Source: JBICHN01 sp043101845 (GTDB lineage Bacteria; Planctomycetota; Phycisphaerae; Phycisphaerales; UBA5793). Taken from it: a stretch of 64,000 bases of DNA. The DNA is taken from contig JBICHN010000011.1 of assembly GCA_043101845.1 (NCBI GenBank), forward strand, positions 744,001 through 808,000, given 5' to 3'. Below, one piece after another: positions 47,401 through 55,215 of the stretch. A program made the position numbers and the translations under genes. The notes beneath the pieces were generated by a model. It saw nothing but the letters and a program-made list of their open reading frames with translations, made no database searches and was not told the origin of the DNA. The stretch's first letter is position 1; each line of letters opens with the position of its first letter.

Positions 47401-47918
47401 AGCGTGTGGGAGGCTTGTGAGAGCCGCAGCGCTTCGTTGATGTGGCGGGATAACTCATTCGGCTCAGATGGAAGCAGAACTGGCCACCCGAGGTACCGCG
47501 CGAGGTCGGTGAGCGCCGCGGAGTCGGTCGCGGACGGCGCGCCAGATTGAAACACGACGACGACCCCGGCGGCTCGACCGGTCATGGCCGCGGTTCGGGC
47601 GCCGTGCATGCCATCGAGCGCTTGACGCAGGCCGCGCTCGGTGAGCACCGCCACCATGCGGCGGCCGGCGATGAGTCCCGCGCGGAGAAGGCCGGCCACG
47701 ACCGTGTCGGTTTCCGCGACCTCGAAGACAATGGCGCTCTCTTCGAACGCGGCGACGCGCTCATTGAACGCCGGGAGAAGGCCGGGAGGCGGCTCGGCCC
47801 GCGAAGAGAGCACGAGGTCTACGCCGATCTCGCTCGCCAGGACGCCGTCGAGCGCGCCGCCGGCGCCGGCGGACAGGCGATGCCCCTTGCGTGATCGCGA
47901 CGATCGGAGTTCGGACAT
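44490..47918 (-). CDS. Degenerate single-chain 2-oxoacid (indolepyruvate) oxidoreductase-like protein
   Basis: The 1142-residue product has the domain order and length of single-chain indolepyruvate:ferredoxin oxidoreductases. Residues 1-200 match the pyrimidine-binding domain (RQALDGMHGARTAAMTGRAAG). About 230-300 match the linker domain (LGFVTSGVAHVALRHAL, VVVESSGSELEHAL). About 440-540 align with the thiamine domain, but GDG/GDS and the LDN motif are replaced (GRAAIAHAIRRR, FLITPDAL). About 650-780 match the gamma domain (VCGPSGVSFEYAIACLEFAGRRMGYRV). The C-terminus resembles the DUF6537 helical region. The LCxGCPHR cysteine motif and ferredoxin clusters are absent. Catalysis is therefore unlikely; a structural or regulatory role is inferred. 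Confidence 0.7.
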   Translation of the reverse strand: MSELRSSRSRKGHRLSAGAGGALDGVLASEIGVDLVLSSRAEPPPGLLPAFNERVAAFEESAIVFEVAETDTVVAGLLRAGLIAGRRMVAVLTERGLRQALDGMHGARTAAMTGRAAGVVVVFQSGAPSATDSAALTDLARYLGWPVLLPSEPNELSRHINEALRLSQASHTLTMVLVSPQLAGSAETPLEGFDPADRAISVGIEAGGDADASPLLHETRRRRLNRQLNPVAPGETVSLGFVTSGVAHVALRHALHMLGLIGRYPIFKFATVNPADPKLLELALTRCEKLVVVESSGSELEHALFAVADDLRNRAVSLAHVVDWRELGSPALVAVDPHPSELARVIAERFGQERTRDQTTVDERFVKWRRLASASMGLALPAPSIPSRDLGLVHTLVRLLARQLREELAQPAADRPPIDLRFESVESAPFEQREGERYVVEIERRRVASVGRAAIAHAIRRRLAITFLITPDALDSTSGVSTAEVDRLVRSLIRDAEATRATVSRLDSADAEHLVRELREATLRGDVSVLILDAPPPRRPSGPIDRSNPGEVESASLTETWVRPASPTATPMYEWLIRRGWTDPIWLDGVHGPKLDLPDPEDPLATPLDGWDGFEEIRLQRRSAPTEIAGWATRAEFPEPNVEHGDEAFWRVHVCGPSGVSFEYAIACLEFAGRRMGYRVQMLCGTDRAGAFAQLVFSRPRPDEPPLPITARIPYGAGDLIIALSLDSLREAIDPSGGHRVASPERTSLALDLSPSLEAALEPTPWRRSVTVPGELNRVIPPTRRIVLRAGESADRLLNSRRIVGVLLLGVAFQRGYIPVTGECMTRSALRIGDDSNQLASLALNIGRGLALWGGDPGRRHEPRPPRPEALIRRHRRVLAGWPGRRAERRATQFESLALGALDAITGLRRRDAARLAERRFVARLIDCERWGGMREAREYARRVRAVYAAERSVTDYPITRLVIQELARAMLVADPIFVATTMTRPERRRAEERRLRANRAAGDRITMRIWTRTAPRGLRGAFGNAWRLGAKGAWIVALLRPLRHWPFWRSSEYEYRSWVESLVDRCSGELPDRASLWIEIFRQLGRVRGAGVQRRLVIRRVRGTVDALLELGEFQPDESAGPEDRAASEVEMESSSPAGSG

Positions 47919-47945
47919 GGAGTCGATCGCTCCGAGGTTTGAAAA

Positions 47946-48755
47946 CTAGAACGCGAGCAAGTATTCGACGGAAAGGCTCAACGCCGTCAGCTCCCCGATG
48001 AGGACCAGGATCGACGCGACATAGAGAATGCCGGTCGCCGACTGATTCGAGCGAATCCGCACACAGGCCAGCGCCATCCAGGTCATGACGAACGGCACGA
48101 ACACGCCGACGAGGAACCGCACCGTCATGAGCATGATCGGCCACACTCCGATCGGGTCCGCAATGTCGCCCCGTTCGGAGACCGCGGGCCAGAGTCCGAA
48201 CACCGCGGCGGTGAGCGCCCGCAGAGCGAGCGCGAAGAGCAGTGCGACGCAAAGTCGTTGAAAGGGAGCCTGGGTCATCTCGCCGCCGGCGGTGAGGTAG
48301 GCGTGTCCGAGCAGCATGGTCATGAGATACCCGCCGAGGAGAGCGCTCGACATGAGGAGCCCCACGACGAGCGGAACCGTGGTGACTTCGCCTGGGGCGA
48401 AGGGTGTCAGCGTGATCGGACTCGCCGTGGACACGCCCGCCGCGATGGCGCCCGCGGAGATGACCATGACAGCCAGAATCTGGACCATGCGCTGGCCCCG
48501 ACGGCTTCCGAGTTGGACGAGGATGAGATGAAGCAGGAAGAAACCGGCGAGCACGCCGACCGACGGGAGCAGCGCCGCGGTCGCCGCCTCGTCTCCTCGT
48601 TCCATCCACGCGAGCACACCGGCGATCGGCAGGAGGCTCAGCGCGATAAGATCACCGAGTCGAAGCCAGCGAAGAGTGACCGCGTTCGACGCCGAGACCG
48701 CTTGCGTCATCGCGATTCCGAGCGCCATCAGCGTCATGACAAGTACGAATGACAT
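47946..48755 (-). CDS. Multi-pass membrane protein of unknown function
   Basis: Not recognised. From ATG 48755 the product has 269 residues and about eight membrane helices with short loops. A notable helix contains LLGGYLMTMLLGHAYLTAGGE, where a buried His-Gly pair could hold a cofactor, but no CxxCH or classical haem motif is present. The stop is 27 bases before the oxidoreductase-like gene on the same strand, suggesting they function together. A longer form from 48863 would run into the divergent mcsA promoter and is disfavoured. Confidence 0.7.
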   Translation of the reverse strand: MSFVLVMTLMALGIAMTQAVSASNAVTLRWLRLGDLIALSLLPIAGVLAWMERGDEAATAALLPSVGVLAGFFLLHLILVQLGSRRGQRMVQILAVMVISAGAIAAGVSTASPITLTPFAPGEVTTVPLVVGLLMSSALLGGYLMTMLLGHAYLTAGGEMTQAPFQRLCVALLFALALRALTAAVFGLWPAVSERGDIADPIGVWPIMLMTVRFLVGVFVPFVMTWMALACVRIRSNQSATGILYVASILVLIGELTALSLSVEYLLAF

Positions 48756-48786
48756 TGCGGCAAGGATAGCCGGAACCGAAGTTTCG

Positions 48787-48816
48787 TTGCTCCCGACCCG
48801 CCGAACATCGTAAAAT
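48787..48816 (+). promoter_or_regulatory. Candidate mcsA promoter
   Basis: TTGCTC at 48787-48792 and TAAAAT at 48811-48816 are 18 bases apart. The start codon at 48825 lies only 8 bases after the -10 element, and no ribosome site precedes it, so the transcript would be leaderless or nearly so. Confidence 0.35.
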
Positions 48817-48824
48817 CTCCCGAT

Positions 48825-49352
48825 ATGAAATGTGACCAGTGCGGCCAGGAAGCGACGGTTCACGACTTCAAGCTCGTGAGCGGGCAGTGCATCTCACAGG
48901 TGCACCTCTGTGAGGAGTGCGCGAACAAGCTCGGACTCGTCGCGTCGCCCTTCAAGTCTCTCGGCGATCTGATTCAGGAGTCGGTCAAAACCAAGGCCGG
49001 CTCCGCGCGGCCGACCCGCGCTGGAGTGTGTCCGGAATGTGGCGTGACCTGGCGGGACTTCCGGGACAAGGGATTGATGGGCTGTCCGGCCTGCTACGAC
49101 GCGTTCGACGAGCAGATTGGTCCACTCATCGAGCGGGCACATGAACGCGGGACGCACCATGTCGGCAAATGTCCGACGAGTCGTCGCGACGAGGCGGACC
49201 GCGACTATCGCATTCAACATCTCCGCGAGCAGCTCGCCCGAGCCATCTCATCGGAGCAGTATGAACGCGCCGCGTCACTTCGTGATGAACTTACGAAGCT
49301 CGGCGTGTCCATTCACGGCGGCGAGCGGGTGGAAGGGGAGGCGTCCGCATGA
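48825..49352 (+). CDS. mcsA: McsA, zinc-binding activator of protein-arginine kinase
   Basis: McsA activates McsB. The 175-residue protein has two zinc-binding blocks, CDQCGQEATVHDF with HLCEECANKLG, then CPECGVTWRDFRDKGLMGCPACYDAF. A C-terminal UvrB/UvrC-type helical motif follows (LREQLARAISSEQYERAASLRDEL). The stop overlaps the mcsB start by four bases. The usual Bacillus neighbours ctsR and clpC are absent here. Confidence 0.93.
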   Translation: MKCDQCGQEATVHDFKLVSGQCISQVHLCEECANKLGLVASPFKSLGDLIQESVKTKAGSARPTRAGVCPECGVTWRDFRDKGLMGCPACYDAFDEQIGPLIERAHERGTHHVGKCPTSRRDEADRDYRIQHLREQLARAISSEQYERAASLRDELTKLGVSIHGGERVEGEASA

Positions 49353-50404
49353 GCGGCGCCGGCATCGACTTCAACTCGCCGGGCGAGTGGCTCCGTGACT
49401 CTGGTCCCGAGCGCGATGTCGTCATCTCCACCCGGGTCCGGCTTGCTCGCAATCTCAAGGGATTTCGATTCACGAATTCGGCGGACCGGGCTGAGCAGAC
49501 CCAACTCGTGAGCCTCGCGCGGGAGCATGCGACGGCCGTCCGGCCGGGTGAATCGCTGAGCTGGATCGATCTTCTCAAGTCGCCGGGTCTGGACCGTTCA
49601 CTTCTCGTCGAGCGACACCTCATTTCGAAGCAGCATGCGAAGACGAACTACCCGCGAGGGGTCATCGTGAGCGGCGACGAGTCACTCTCCATCATGGTCA
49701 ACGAAGAAGATCATTACCGCATGCAGGTGATCCGGAGCGGGCTCCAGCTGCACGAAGCATTCGGTGAGGTCGACTCGATCGACGATCGACTGGGCGATCG
49801 CGTAGAGTTCGCCTTCCACAAGCGATTCGGCTACCTCACCGCGTGCCCGACGAATGTCGGCACCGGCATCCGAGTGAGCGTGATGCTGCATCTCCCGGCG
49901 CTCACTCTTACGAATGAGATCGAGCGCGTGCGCCGTGCCGCGCGTGACATGCAACTCGCGATTCGCGGGTTCTACGGCGAGGGTTCCGACGCGCTCGGCG
50001 ACTTCTACCAGATCTCGAACCAGACCACGCTCGGGAAGTCGGAAGCTGACATTCTCCGCGAATTCGAAGATCGCATCATCCCGCAGGTCATCAACTATGA
50101 GCGGCAGGCGCGTCGAATGCTTACGGAGAAGCGCGCGACACTCCTCGACGACCGCTGTTTCCGGGCCCTCGGCGTCCTCCAGAATGCCAGGATTCTCAAA
50201 GCTGACGAGTCCATGCGGTTGCTGAGTCATGTCCGACTTGGTATCGAAACGGGGCGAATTGATTCGATCGATTCGAAGGTTGTTTGTCGCCTCTTTCTCT
50301 TCAGTCAATCGGCCCACCTGCAGAAGGCGGTCGGCCGTCGGCTCGATCAGGCGAGGCGGGCGGAGGCGCGGGCGAGTCTCATTCGCGAAGCTCTGAATCA
50401 GTGA
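49349..50404 (+). CDS. mcsB: McsB protein-arginine kinase
   Basis: McsB phosphorylates arginine residues and marks proteins for ClpCP in Firmicutes. The 351-residue product has the guanido-kinase fold: VISTRVRLARNLKGFRF, MVNEEDHYRMQVI, KRFGYLTACPTNVGTGIRVSVMLHLPAL with the essential Cys, and the C-terminal LLSHVRLGIETGRI. It starts within the mcsA stop (ATGA). Where the ClpC partner and repressor lie cannot be told from this window. Confidence 0.94.
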   Translation: MSGAGIDFNSPGEWLRDSGPERDVVISTRVRLARNLKGFRFTNSADRAEQTQLVSLAREHATAVRPGESLSWIDLLKSPGLDRSLLVERHLISKQHAKTNYPRGVIVSGDESLSIMVNEEDHYRMQVIRSGLQLHEAFGEVDSIDDRLGDRVEFAFHKRFGYLTACPTNVGTGIRVSVMLHLPALTLTNEIERVRRAARDMQLAIRGFYGEGSDALGDFYQISNQTTLGKSEADILREFEDRIIPQVINYERQARRMLTEKRATLLDDRCFRALGVLQNARILKADESMRLLSHVRLGIETGRIDSIDSKVVCRLFLFSQSAHLQKAVGRRLDQARRAEARASLIREALNQ

Positions 50405-50439
50405 CGCATGATCCTTCTGTTCGATAAGGCGATTCCGCC

Positions 50440-51270
50440 GTGCCACGACCCTCGGTCACCGCTCCATTCATAGACGGCGTCAACACGCTCCGATTTCTGC
50501 AGCTCTTCCGGGTCACCGGCGCGACCACCTGCCAACTCTTCACGCGACCGCAGAATGCGGTCGAGATCGACCACGCGAGAGAAATTGTGGAGCAGGCCGG
50601 CTACGCATTCGACTCGATTCATGGCCGCTACGGGGAAGAGTTCGATCTCTCCTCTCCGGATAAGACGGTGCGCGCCACCGCCGTGCGGGAGTTCGAGCAT
50701 GACGGTGAACTTGCCGCGTCGCTCGACGGTCCGATGGTCGTAGTGCACCCGTCGCCGCGTGTGGACGACTCACGCTGGACCGCCGAAGCGGAGACCCGGC
50801 GGAAATCATTCGAGCGGTCGCTCGAGGATCTCGCGGGAATCGGTGAAGAGGTGGGCGTCGTCTTTCTGATCGAGAATCTTCCGCCCGGATACGGGGTCGG
50901 CTCCTCGGCGCTCGAAGTCGGACAGGCCGTCCGGCGGGTCGGATCCGCGGGTGTGCGCATGTGCTTCGACCTCGGTCACGCGAACATGACGGCGAATCAG
51001 GATGGCGCCGTGGCCGATCAACTCGCCGAATGTCTCGATGTCGTAAGCTATCTGCACATCCACGACAATGAGGGTCGGGAAGACGATCATCGATTCCCCG
51101 GCGACGGCTCGATCGACTGGACGAGCGTGCGGTCGACCCTGGCGGCGGCGCCGCCCGATCTCATCGGCATGATCGAACTCTTCTGCTCCGAGGATGTCGC
51201 AGCGCGACGACTTTCCGAAGGCGCCTTGATAGTGCTCTCGGATCTCTTCCGTCAGCCTCCGTCGTCGTAG
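50440..51270 (+). CDS. Xylose-isomerase-like TIM barrel protein (sugar phosphate isomerase/epimerase family)
   Basis: From a GTG at 50440 the product has 276 residues of the AP-endonuclease-2/sugar-isomerase superfamily. Metal and substrate residues are visible in DSIHGRYGEEF, VVVHPSP, LIENLPPG, CFDLGHANMTANQD and YLHIHDNEGREDDH, ending with GMIELF. Function could be an isomerase, epimerase or hydroxypyruvate-isomerase-like enzyme. It overlaps xylB tail to tail by 19 bases; a link to xylose metabolism is possible but unproven. Confidence 0.82.
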   Translation: MPRPSVTAPFIDGVNTLRFLQLFRVTGATTCQLFTRPQNAVEIDHAREIVEQAGYAFDSIHGRYGEEFDLSSPDKTVRATAVREFEHDGELAASLDGPMVVVHPSPRVDDSRWTAEAETRRKSFERSLEDLAGIGEEVGVVFLIENLPPGYGVGSSALEVGQAVRRVGSAGVRMCFDLGHANMTANQDGAVADQLAECLDVVSYLHIHDNEGREDDHRFPGDGSIDWTSVRSTLAAAPPDLIGMIELFCSEDVAARRLSEGALIVLSDLFRQPPSS

Positions 51271-52829
51271 CGACGGACCCACTCACCGAGTCGATCGAAC
51301 TCAGACGCTAAAGCGGGGTACAACGCGCGGTATCGCTCGTACAGGTCTTCGTACCGTGCGGCGTCCGGATCCGGCTCCGATCGATCCTGGATGCGGATCG
51401 CTTTCGCGCAGGCTTCCTCGAGGTCGGAGTAGATTCCTACGCCAACGCCCGCGATGAGCGCGGCGCCGTACGCGGCGCCGTGGGTTACGCTGATCGTATC
51501 GACCGGGCATTGGAAGACATTGGCCATGATCTGGCGCCAGATCTCGCTTCGCGCCCCGCCGCCCGAGACGCGAACGGATTCCGGATTCACTCCCGTTCGG
51601 CGAATGAGTTCGAGCGAATCGCGCAGGCCGAAGGTGACACCTTCGATGACCGCCCGGGTCATTTCCGCGCGACCGTGTCGGCGCGTGAGTCCGCAGAAGA
51701 CGCCGCGCGCTTCCGGGTCCGGATGCGGTGTGCGTTCACCGGTCAGATAGGGGAGGAAGAGGAGGCCTTCGCTCCCTGCAGGCGCCTCCGCCGCAGCGCG
51801 GAGAAGCTTCTCGTACGGGTTGACACGCGGGCCGGGGGTGTCCCGCTCATCGTCGACCTCGAGCACATCGCGCCACCAGGTCAGGCTTCCGCCGGCGGAG
51901 AGCATGACCCCCATGAGGTGCCACTGCTCCGGAGCCGCATGGCAGAACGCGTGAAGCGTTCCCATCGGATCGGCGCGGTAGGACGATCCTGCGGCGAACA
52001 CCACGCCCGAGGTTCCAAGCGTGACCGAGACATCACCCTCGCGGATGATGCCGCACCCGACCGCCTGGGCCGCTTGATCACCCGCGCCGGCGACGACGGG
52101 AATCCTCGCGGGAAGTCCCGTCAACCCTGCGGCTTCTTCGCAGACCTTCGCTACAACCTCGATGGACTCGTGCACAGGCGCGAGCCACGCACGATCGACC
52201 TCGAGCGCCGCGATCATCTCATCGGACCAGCGTCGCCGCTTCACATCGAGCAGGCCGGTTCCCGACGCGTCGGCGACATCAGTCGCGAATTCGCCGGTGA
52301 GTTGAAGGCGCACATAGTCCTTCGGCAGCAGCGCATGTCGGATGCGGTCGTAGATCTCCGGTTCGTGCTCGCGCACCCACAGGAGTTTCGGAGCGGTGAA
52401 ACCCGGAAGCATGGAGTTTCCGATATGTTCGACGAGCCGGTCCCGCCCGCCGACCACCTCGGTGATCGCCGCGCATTGCGACGCCGTGCGCTGGTCGTTC
52501 CAGAGGATGGCCGGTCGGAGAACTCTCTGTGATTCATCGAGCAGCGTGAGCCCGTGCATCTGTCCGGTCAGACCGAGCGCCGCGACCCGAGTCGACGCGT
52601 CGAGGTGATCACCGAAGACCTGGCGAACGCTCGACAGAACGCCCCGGTACCAGTCCACCGGCGATTGCTCCGACCATAGAGGGCGGGGGGTGGAAAGCGC
52701 ATATTCGGATTCCGCTTCACCGATGACGGCGCCGGTCGAGGCTTCGACGAGCATAACCTTGGCGCCGCTCGTGCCGACATCGACGCCGAGCAGAAGGGGC
52801 GATGACTTCGATTCCGCGGCCGCCGGCAT
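51252..52829 (-). CDS. xylB: Xylulokinase-like FGGY carbohydrate kinase
   Basis: It phosphorylates D-xylulose for entry to the pentose phosphate pathway. The 525-residue FGGY kinase starts with LLGVDVGTSGAKVMLVEASTG and has SPVDWYRGVLSSVRQVF, LTGQMHGLTLLDE, the PVVAGAGDQAAQAVGCGII segment with the catalytic Asp, LPYLTGERTPHPDPEARG and the C-terminal VRVSGGGARSEIWRQIMANVF. The MHGL and GERTPH motifs favour xylulose over glycerol. No xylose isomerase gene of the classical type is present. Confidence 0.92.
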   Translation of the reverse strand: MPAAAESKSSPLLLGVDVGTSGAKVMLVEASTGAVIGEAESEYALSTPRPLWSEQSPVDWYRGVLSSVRQVFGDHLDASTRVAALGLTGQMHGLTLLDESQRVLRPAILWNDQRTASQCAAITEVVGGRDRLVEHIGNSMLPGFTAPKLLWVREHEPEIYDRIRHALLPKDYVRLQLTGEFATDVADASGTGLLDVKRRRWSDEMIAALEVDRAWLAPVHESIEVVAKVCEEAAGLTGLPARIPVVAGAGDQAAQAVGCGIIREGDVSVTLGTSGVVFAAGSSYRADPMGTLHAFCHAAPEQWHLMGVMLSAGGSLTWWRDVLEVDDERDTPGPRVNPYEKLLRAAAEAPAGSEGLLFLPYLTGERTPHPDPEARGVFCGLTRRHGRAEMTRAVIEGVTFGLRDSLELIRRTGVNPESVRVSGGGARSEIWRQIMANVFQCPVDTISVTHGAAYGAALIAGVGVGIYSDLEEACAKAIRIQDRSEPDPDAARYEDLYERYRALYPALASEFDRLGEWVRRYDDGG

Positions 52830-52892
52830 ACCGATCAGTCCTTTCTCCGATGGACAGCCGCAGTGTACCGTCGTCGACCCGAGTGAAACACA

Positions 52893-52922
52893 ACCGACCC
52901 CGAGGCGGCTCCCTCGAGGTCG
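52893..52922 (-). terminator. Candidate terminator of the BNR-repeat gene
   Basis: An imperfect 12-bp stem, CCGACCCCGAGG against CCTCGAGGTCGG with one mismatch, encloses a CGGCTC loop. On the minus strand it is followed by TTGTGTTTCAC. It lies about 37 bases after the stop at 52959. Confidence 0.55.
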
Positions 52923-52958
52923 GTCGTCAGATCTCTTCCGCTTCGTCGAGAATGAGGG

Positions 52959-54044
52959 TCAGAACGCTTCGAGACCGACATAAGCGTGTCGAGGGTCGGC
53001 TCGGTAGAACTCCATCGTCCGCGCGACCATGCCGGCCCGGTAGGCGGTTCGCAACCGGCGCGCCGAAGCGTCGAACTGGTAGACATACATGCCGTCCCAC
53101 CGGGATCCCCACGCCCAGCCTATCCGGTTCGGATCGAACGGATGCGGAGTCAGTTCGGGACCGTTCGAGAGTGTGACTCCCGCCGCGTTATCGACGACCG
53201 GTTCGAAGGTGAGGCCACCGTCGCGGGAGAGGTAGATGTGTCGACCCTGCGACGGGTGACCGGCGTCCGCCTGATCAAGGTCGATGGCCATGCACCACGC
53301 GACATTCGAATCCACCGGCGAGAAGACGGCGTTGAACAGATTCACCGGACCGTTCGTCTCCGAGAGCCCGACGATCGGAGTCCAGGTCGCCGCCCCATCG
53401 AAGGTCACCCATCCACCGTCGACCGCAGCGCCGAAGATCATGTGATCGAGATCGTTCGGGTCGAAGGCGATCCGGTAAGTCAGCGGCCCGACCGGTGGCC
53501 GGGTCCCGACCCGACTCCACGAATCGCCGCCGTCGAGCGATTCGTGCACCTGACCGGTCGAGTCGCCGATTCGAATGCGTTGCGCATCGTCCGCGTCAAC
53601 TCCCAGGCCGAGGATATTCGACACAGGAGCGTGCAGTTCGATCGCCGCGAAGTTGGCGCCGTCATACTCAACGCGGTACAGCGCCGATCCGTTCAGCGCA
53701 AAGGCATACGCTGCGCCGTTCGGTCCCGCGGTGATCCAGAGCGGCCAATCCGATCCGGGAAGTTCGCGGATCAACTCCCATGAACACCCCTCGTCCCGCG
53801 AGACGGCGAGATGGCCGCCGCTCTCCATGATGAGATGGTCCGGCAGATCGAGCGTGCGCAATCCCATCGTGACGAAGTAGTCTCGGTAGGGTGATCCCTG
53901 CCAGGTGAATATCCGGCGTCCGTGGTGGGTAAACGCGAGGACCGGCGCCCCGCCGTCCGGGCAGCCGGGTGTTTCGGCCTGGACGGAAGCGGGCGCGAAC
54001 ATGGCGCCGATCATCAAAGCGCACGACAGCATCGTGGTACGCAC
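52959..54044 (-). CDS. Secreted BNR/Asp-box repeat protein (sialidase-like propeller)
   Basis: The 361-residue exported protein begins at a GTG with GGAGA upstream and a signal peptide (LSCALMIGAMFAPASVQA). Asp-box repeats of the S-x-D-x-G-x-x-W type recur: AVSRDEGCSWELI, HESLDGGDSWSRV, VTFDGAATWTPI and YLSRDGGLTFEPV. This gives a partial or complete beta-propeller, as in Vps10/sortilin and photosystem assembly factors. The catalytic Arg triad and FRIP motif of true sialidases are not evident. Role unknown. Confidence 0.85.
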   Translation of the reverse strand: MRTTMLSCALMIGAMFAPASVQAETPGCPDGGAPVLAFTHHGRRIFTWQGSPYRDYFVTMGLRTLDLPDHLIMESGGHLAVSRDEGCSWELIRELPGSDWPLWITAGPNGAAYAFALNGSALYRVEYDGANFAAIELHAPVSNILGLGVDADDAQRIRIGDSTGQVHESLDGGDSWSRVGTRPPVGPLTYRIAFDPNDLDHMIFGAAVDGGWVTFDGAATWTPIVGLSETNGPVNLFNAVFSPVDSNVAWCMAIDLDQADAGHPSQGRHIYLSRDGGLTFEPVVDNAAGVTLSNGPELTPHPFDPNRIGWAWGSRWDGMYVYQFDASARRLRTAYRAGMVARTMEFYRADPRHAYVGLEAF

Positions 54045-54144
54045 GGGTTCTCCTCTCGATTCATCTAGAACGCCGGGCAGGTCGGGTGCGACCGCCCGAC
54101 TCTCAGGTTGGTCGCCGATTGTACCCGCGGGTTGATCCGAAGCG

Positions 54145-55185
54145 TCAAGCCTGGACGCATCGGACCATCGTGGTCTCGTCCACGGGTCGAATGACTCCCC
54201 GCTCGGTCACGATCGCGTCGATGAGATCCGCCGGGGTGACATCGAACGCCGGCGTGAACGCTTCGACGCCCGCCGGCGCCGTCGTCGCCCCGAACCCGTT
54301 CGTAAGTTCGTCCGACGCGCGTTCCTCGATCGGGATTTCGCTCGCCGAAGGCGTTCCGAGGTCGATCGTCGAAGTCGGCGCCGCGATGACGAAGGGCACG
54401 CGGTGTCTTCTCGCCAGTACGGCGAGCGGGTAGGTTCCGATCTTGTTCGCGGCGTCACCGTTCCGCGCGATGCGATCGGCGCCGGTGATGACGGCCCGGA
54501 CACGACCGGACGCGAGAACGCTCGCGGCGGCCGAGTCGGCGATGAGCGTGACAGGAATTCCCGCGGCGCCGAGCTCCCACGCGGTGAGTCGCGCCCCCTG
54601 CAGCAGAGGCCTCGTCTCGTCGGCGTAGACCCGGATGGACAGATTCGCTTCACGAGCGAGGTACATGGGCGCCGTCGCCGTGCCGATCCCTCCGGTGGCG
54701 AGGGCGCCTGCATTGCAGTGAGTCAAGAGTCGCAGATCGTCGCCAGTGAGCTCGCGCAACAATTCGAGCGCAAGTTCGCCGATGCGCCGGCAGGCGCGAC
54801 GATCTTCATCATGGATCGACTTCGCCTCGGCGAGCATCGCCCGAGCGAACTCATCATCGTGGGCTCGATTCGTCGCCTGCATCATTCGTTCAAGCGCCCA
54901 GAAGAGATTGACCGCGGTCGGTCGACTCGCCGCCAGCGCTTCGCGCGCTCGGACGAACCCGTCGCGAGGATCGGCGGCCCGGGCGCCCAGTACACTCCCG
55001 TACGCGGCGGCGATGCCGATCGCCGGCGCGCCGCGCACGCTGAGCCGGCGAATCGCATCGACCACTTCATCGACGCGATGACAGTCGAGCCACGAAGTCT
55101 GCTGCGGCAGTCGTGTCTGGTCGAGAAGTCTCAGATGGCCGGTTTCGGCGTCACCAACCCACGCGATCGCTTCGATCGGATTCAT
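54145..55185 (-). CDS. mtnA: S-methyl-5-thioribose-1-phosphate isomerase
   Basis: MtnA isomerises methylthioribose-1-phosphate in the methionine salvage pathway. The 346-residue product has RRLSVRGAPAIGIAAAYG, THCNAGALATGGIGTA (catalytic Cys), DETRPLLQGARLTAWEL and VITGADRIARNGDAANKIGTY (catalytic Asp), and FDVTPADLIDAIVTERG at the end. All are as in known MtnA. No other salvage genes adjoin, so the pathway must be dispersed. Confidence 0.96.
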   Translation of the reverse strand: MNPIEAIAWVGDAETGHLRLLDQTRLPQQTSWLDCHRVDEVVDAIRRLSVRGAPAIGIAAAYGSVLGARAADPRDGFVRAREALAASRPTAVNLFWALERMMQATNRAHDDEFARAMLAEAKSIHDEDRRACRRIGELALELLRELTGDDLRLLTHCNAGALATGGIGTATAPMYLAREANLSIRVYADETRPLLQGARLTAWELGAAGIPVTLIADSAAASVLASGRVRAVITGADRIARNGDAANKIGTYPLAVLARRHRVPFVIAAPTSTIDLGTPSASEIPIEERASDELTNGFGATTAPAGVEAFTPAFDVTPADLIDAIVTERGVIRPVDETTMVRCVQA

Positions 55186-55215
55186 GGCGCAGCGTAGGGC
55201 GCCTCGCGCGCTTCA

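Noticed and set aside
54080..54099. Hairpin GTCGGG...CCCGAC after mtnA
   Set aside because: Stem of only six pairs and no T tract on either strand; not called as a terminator.
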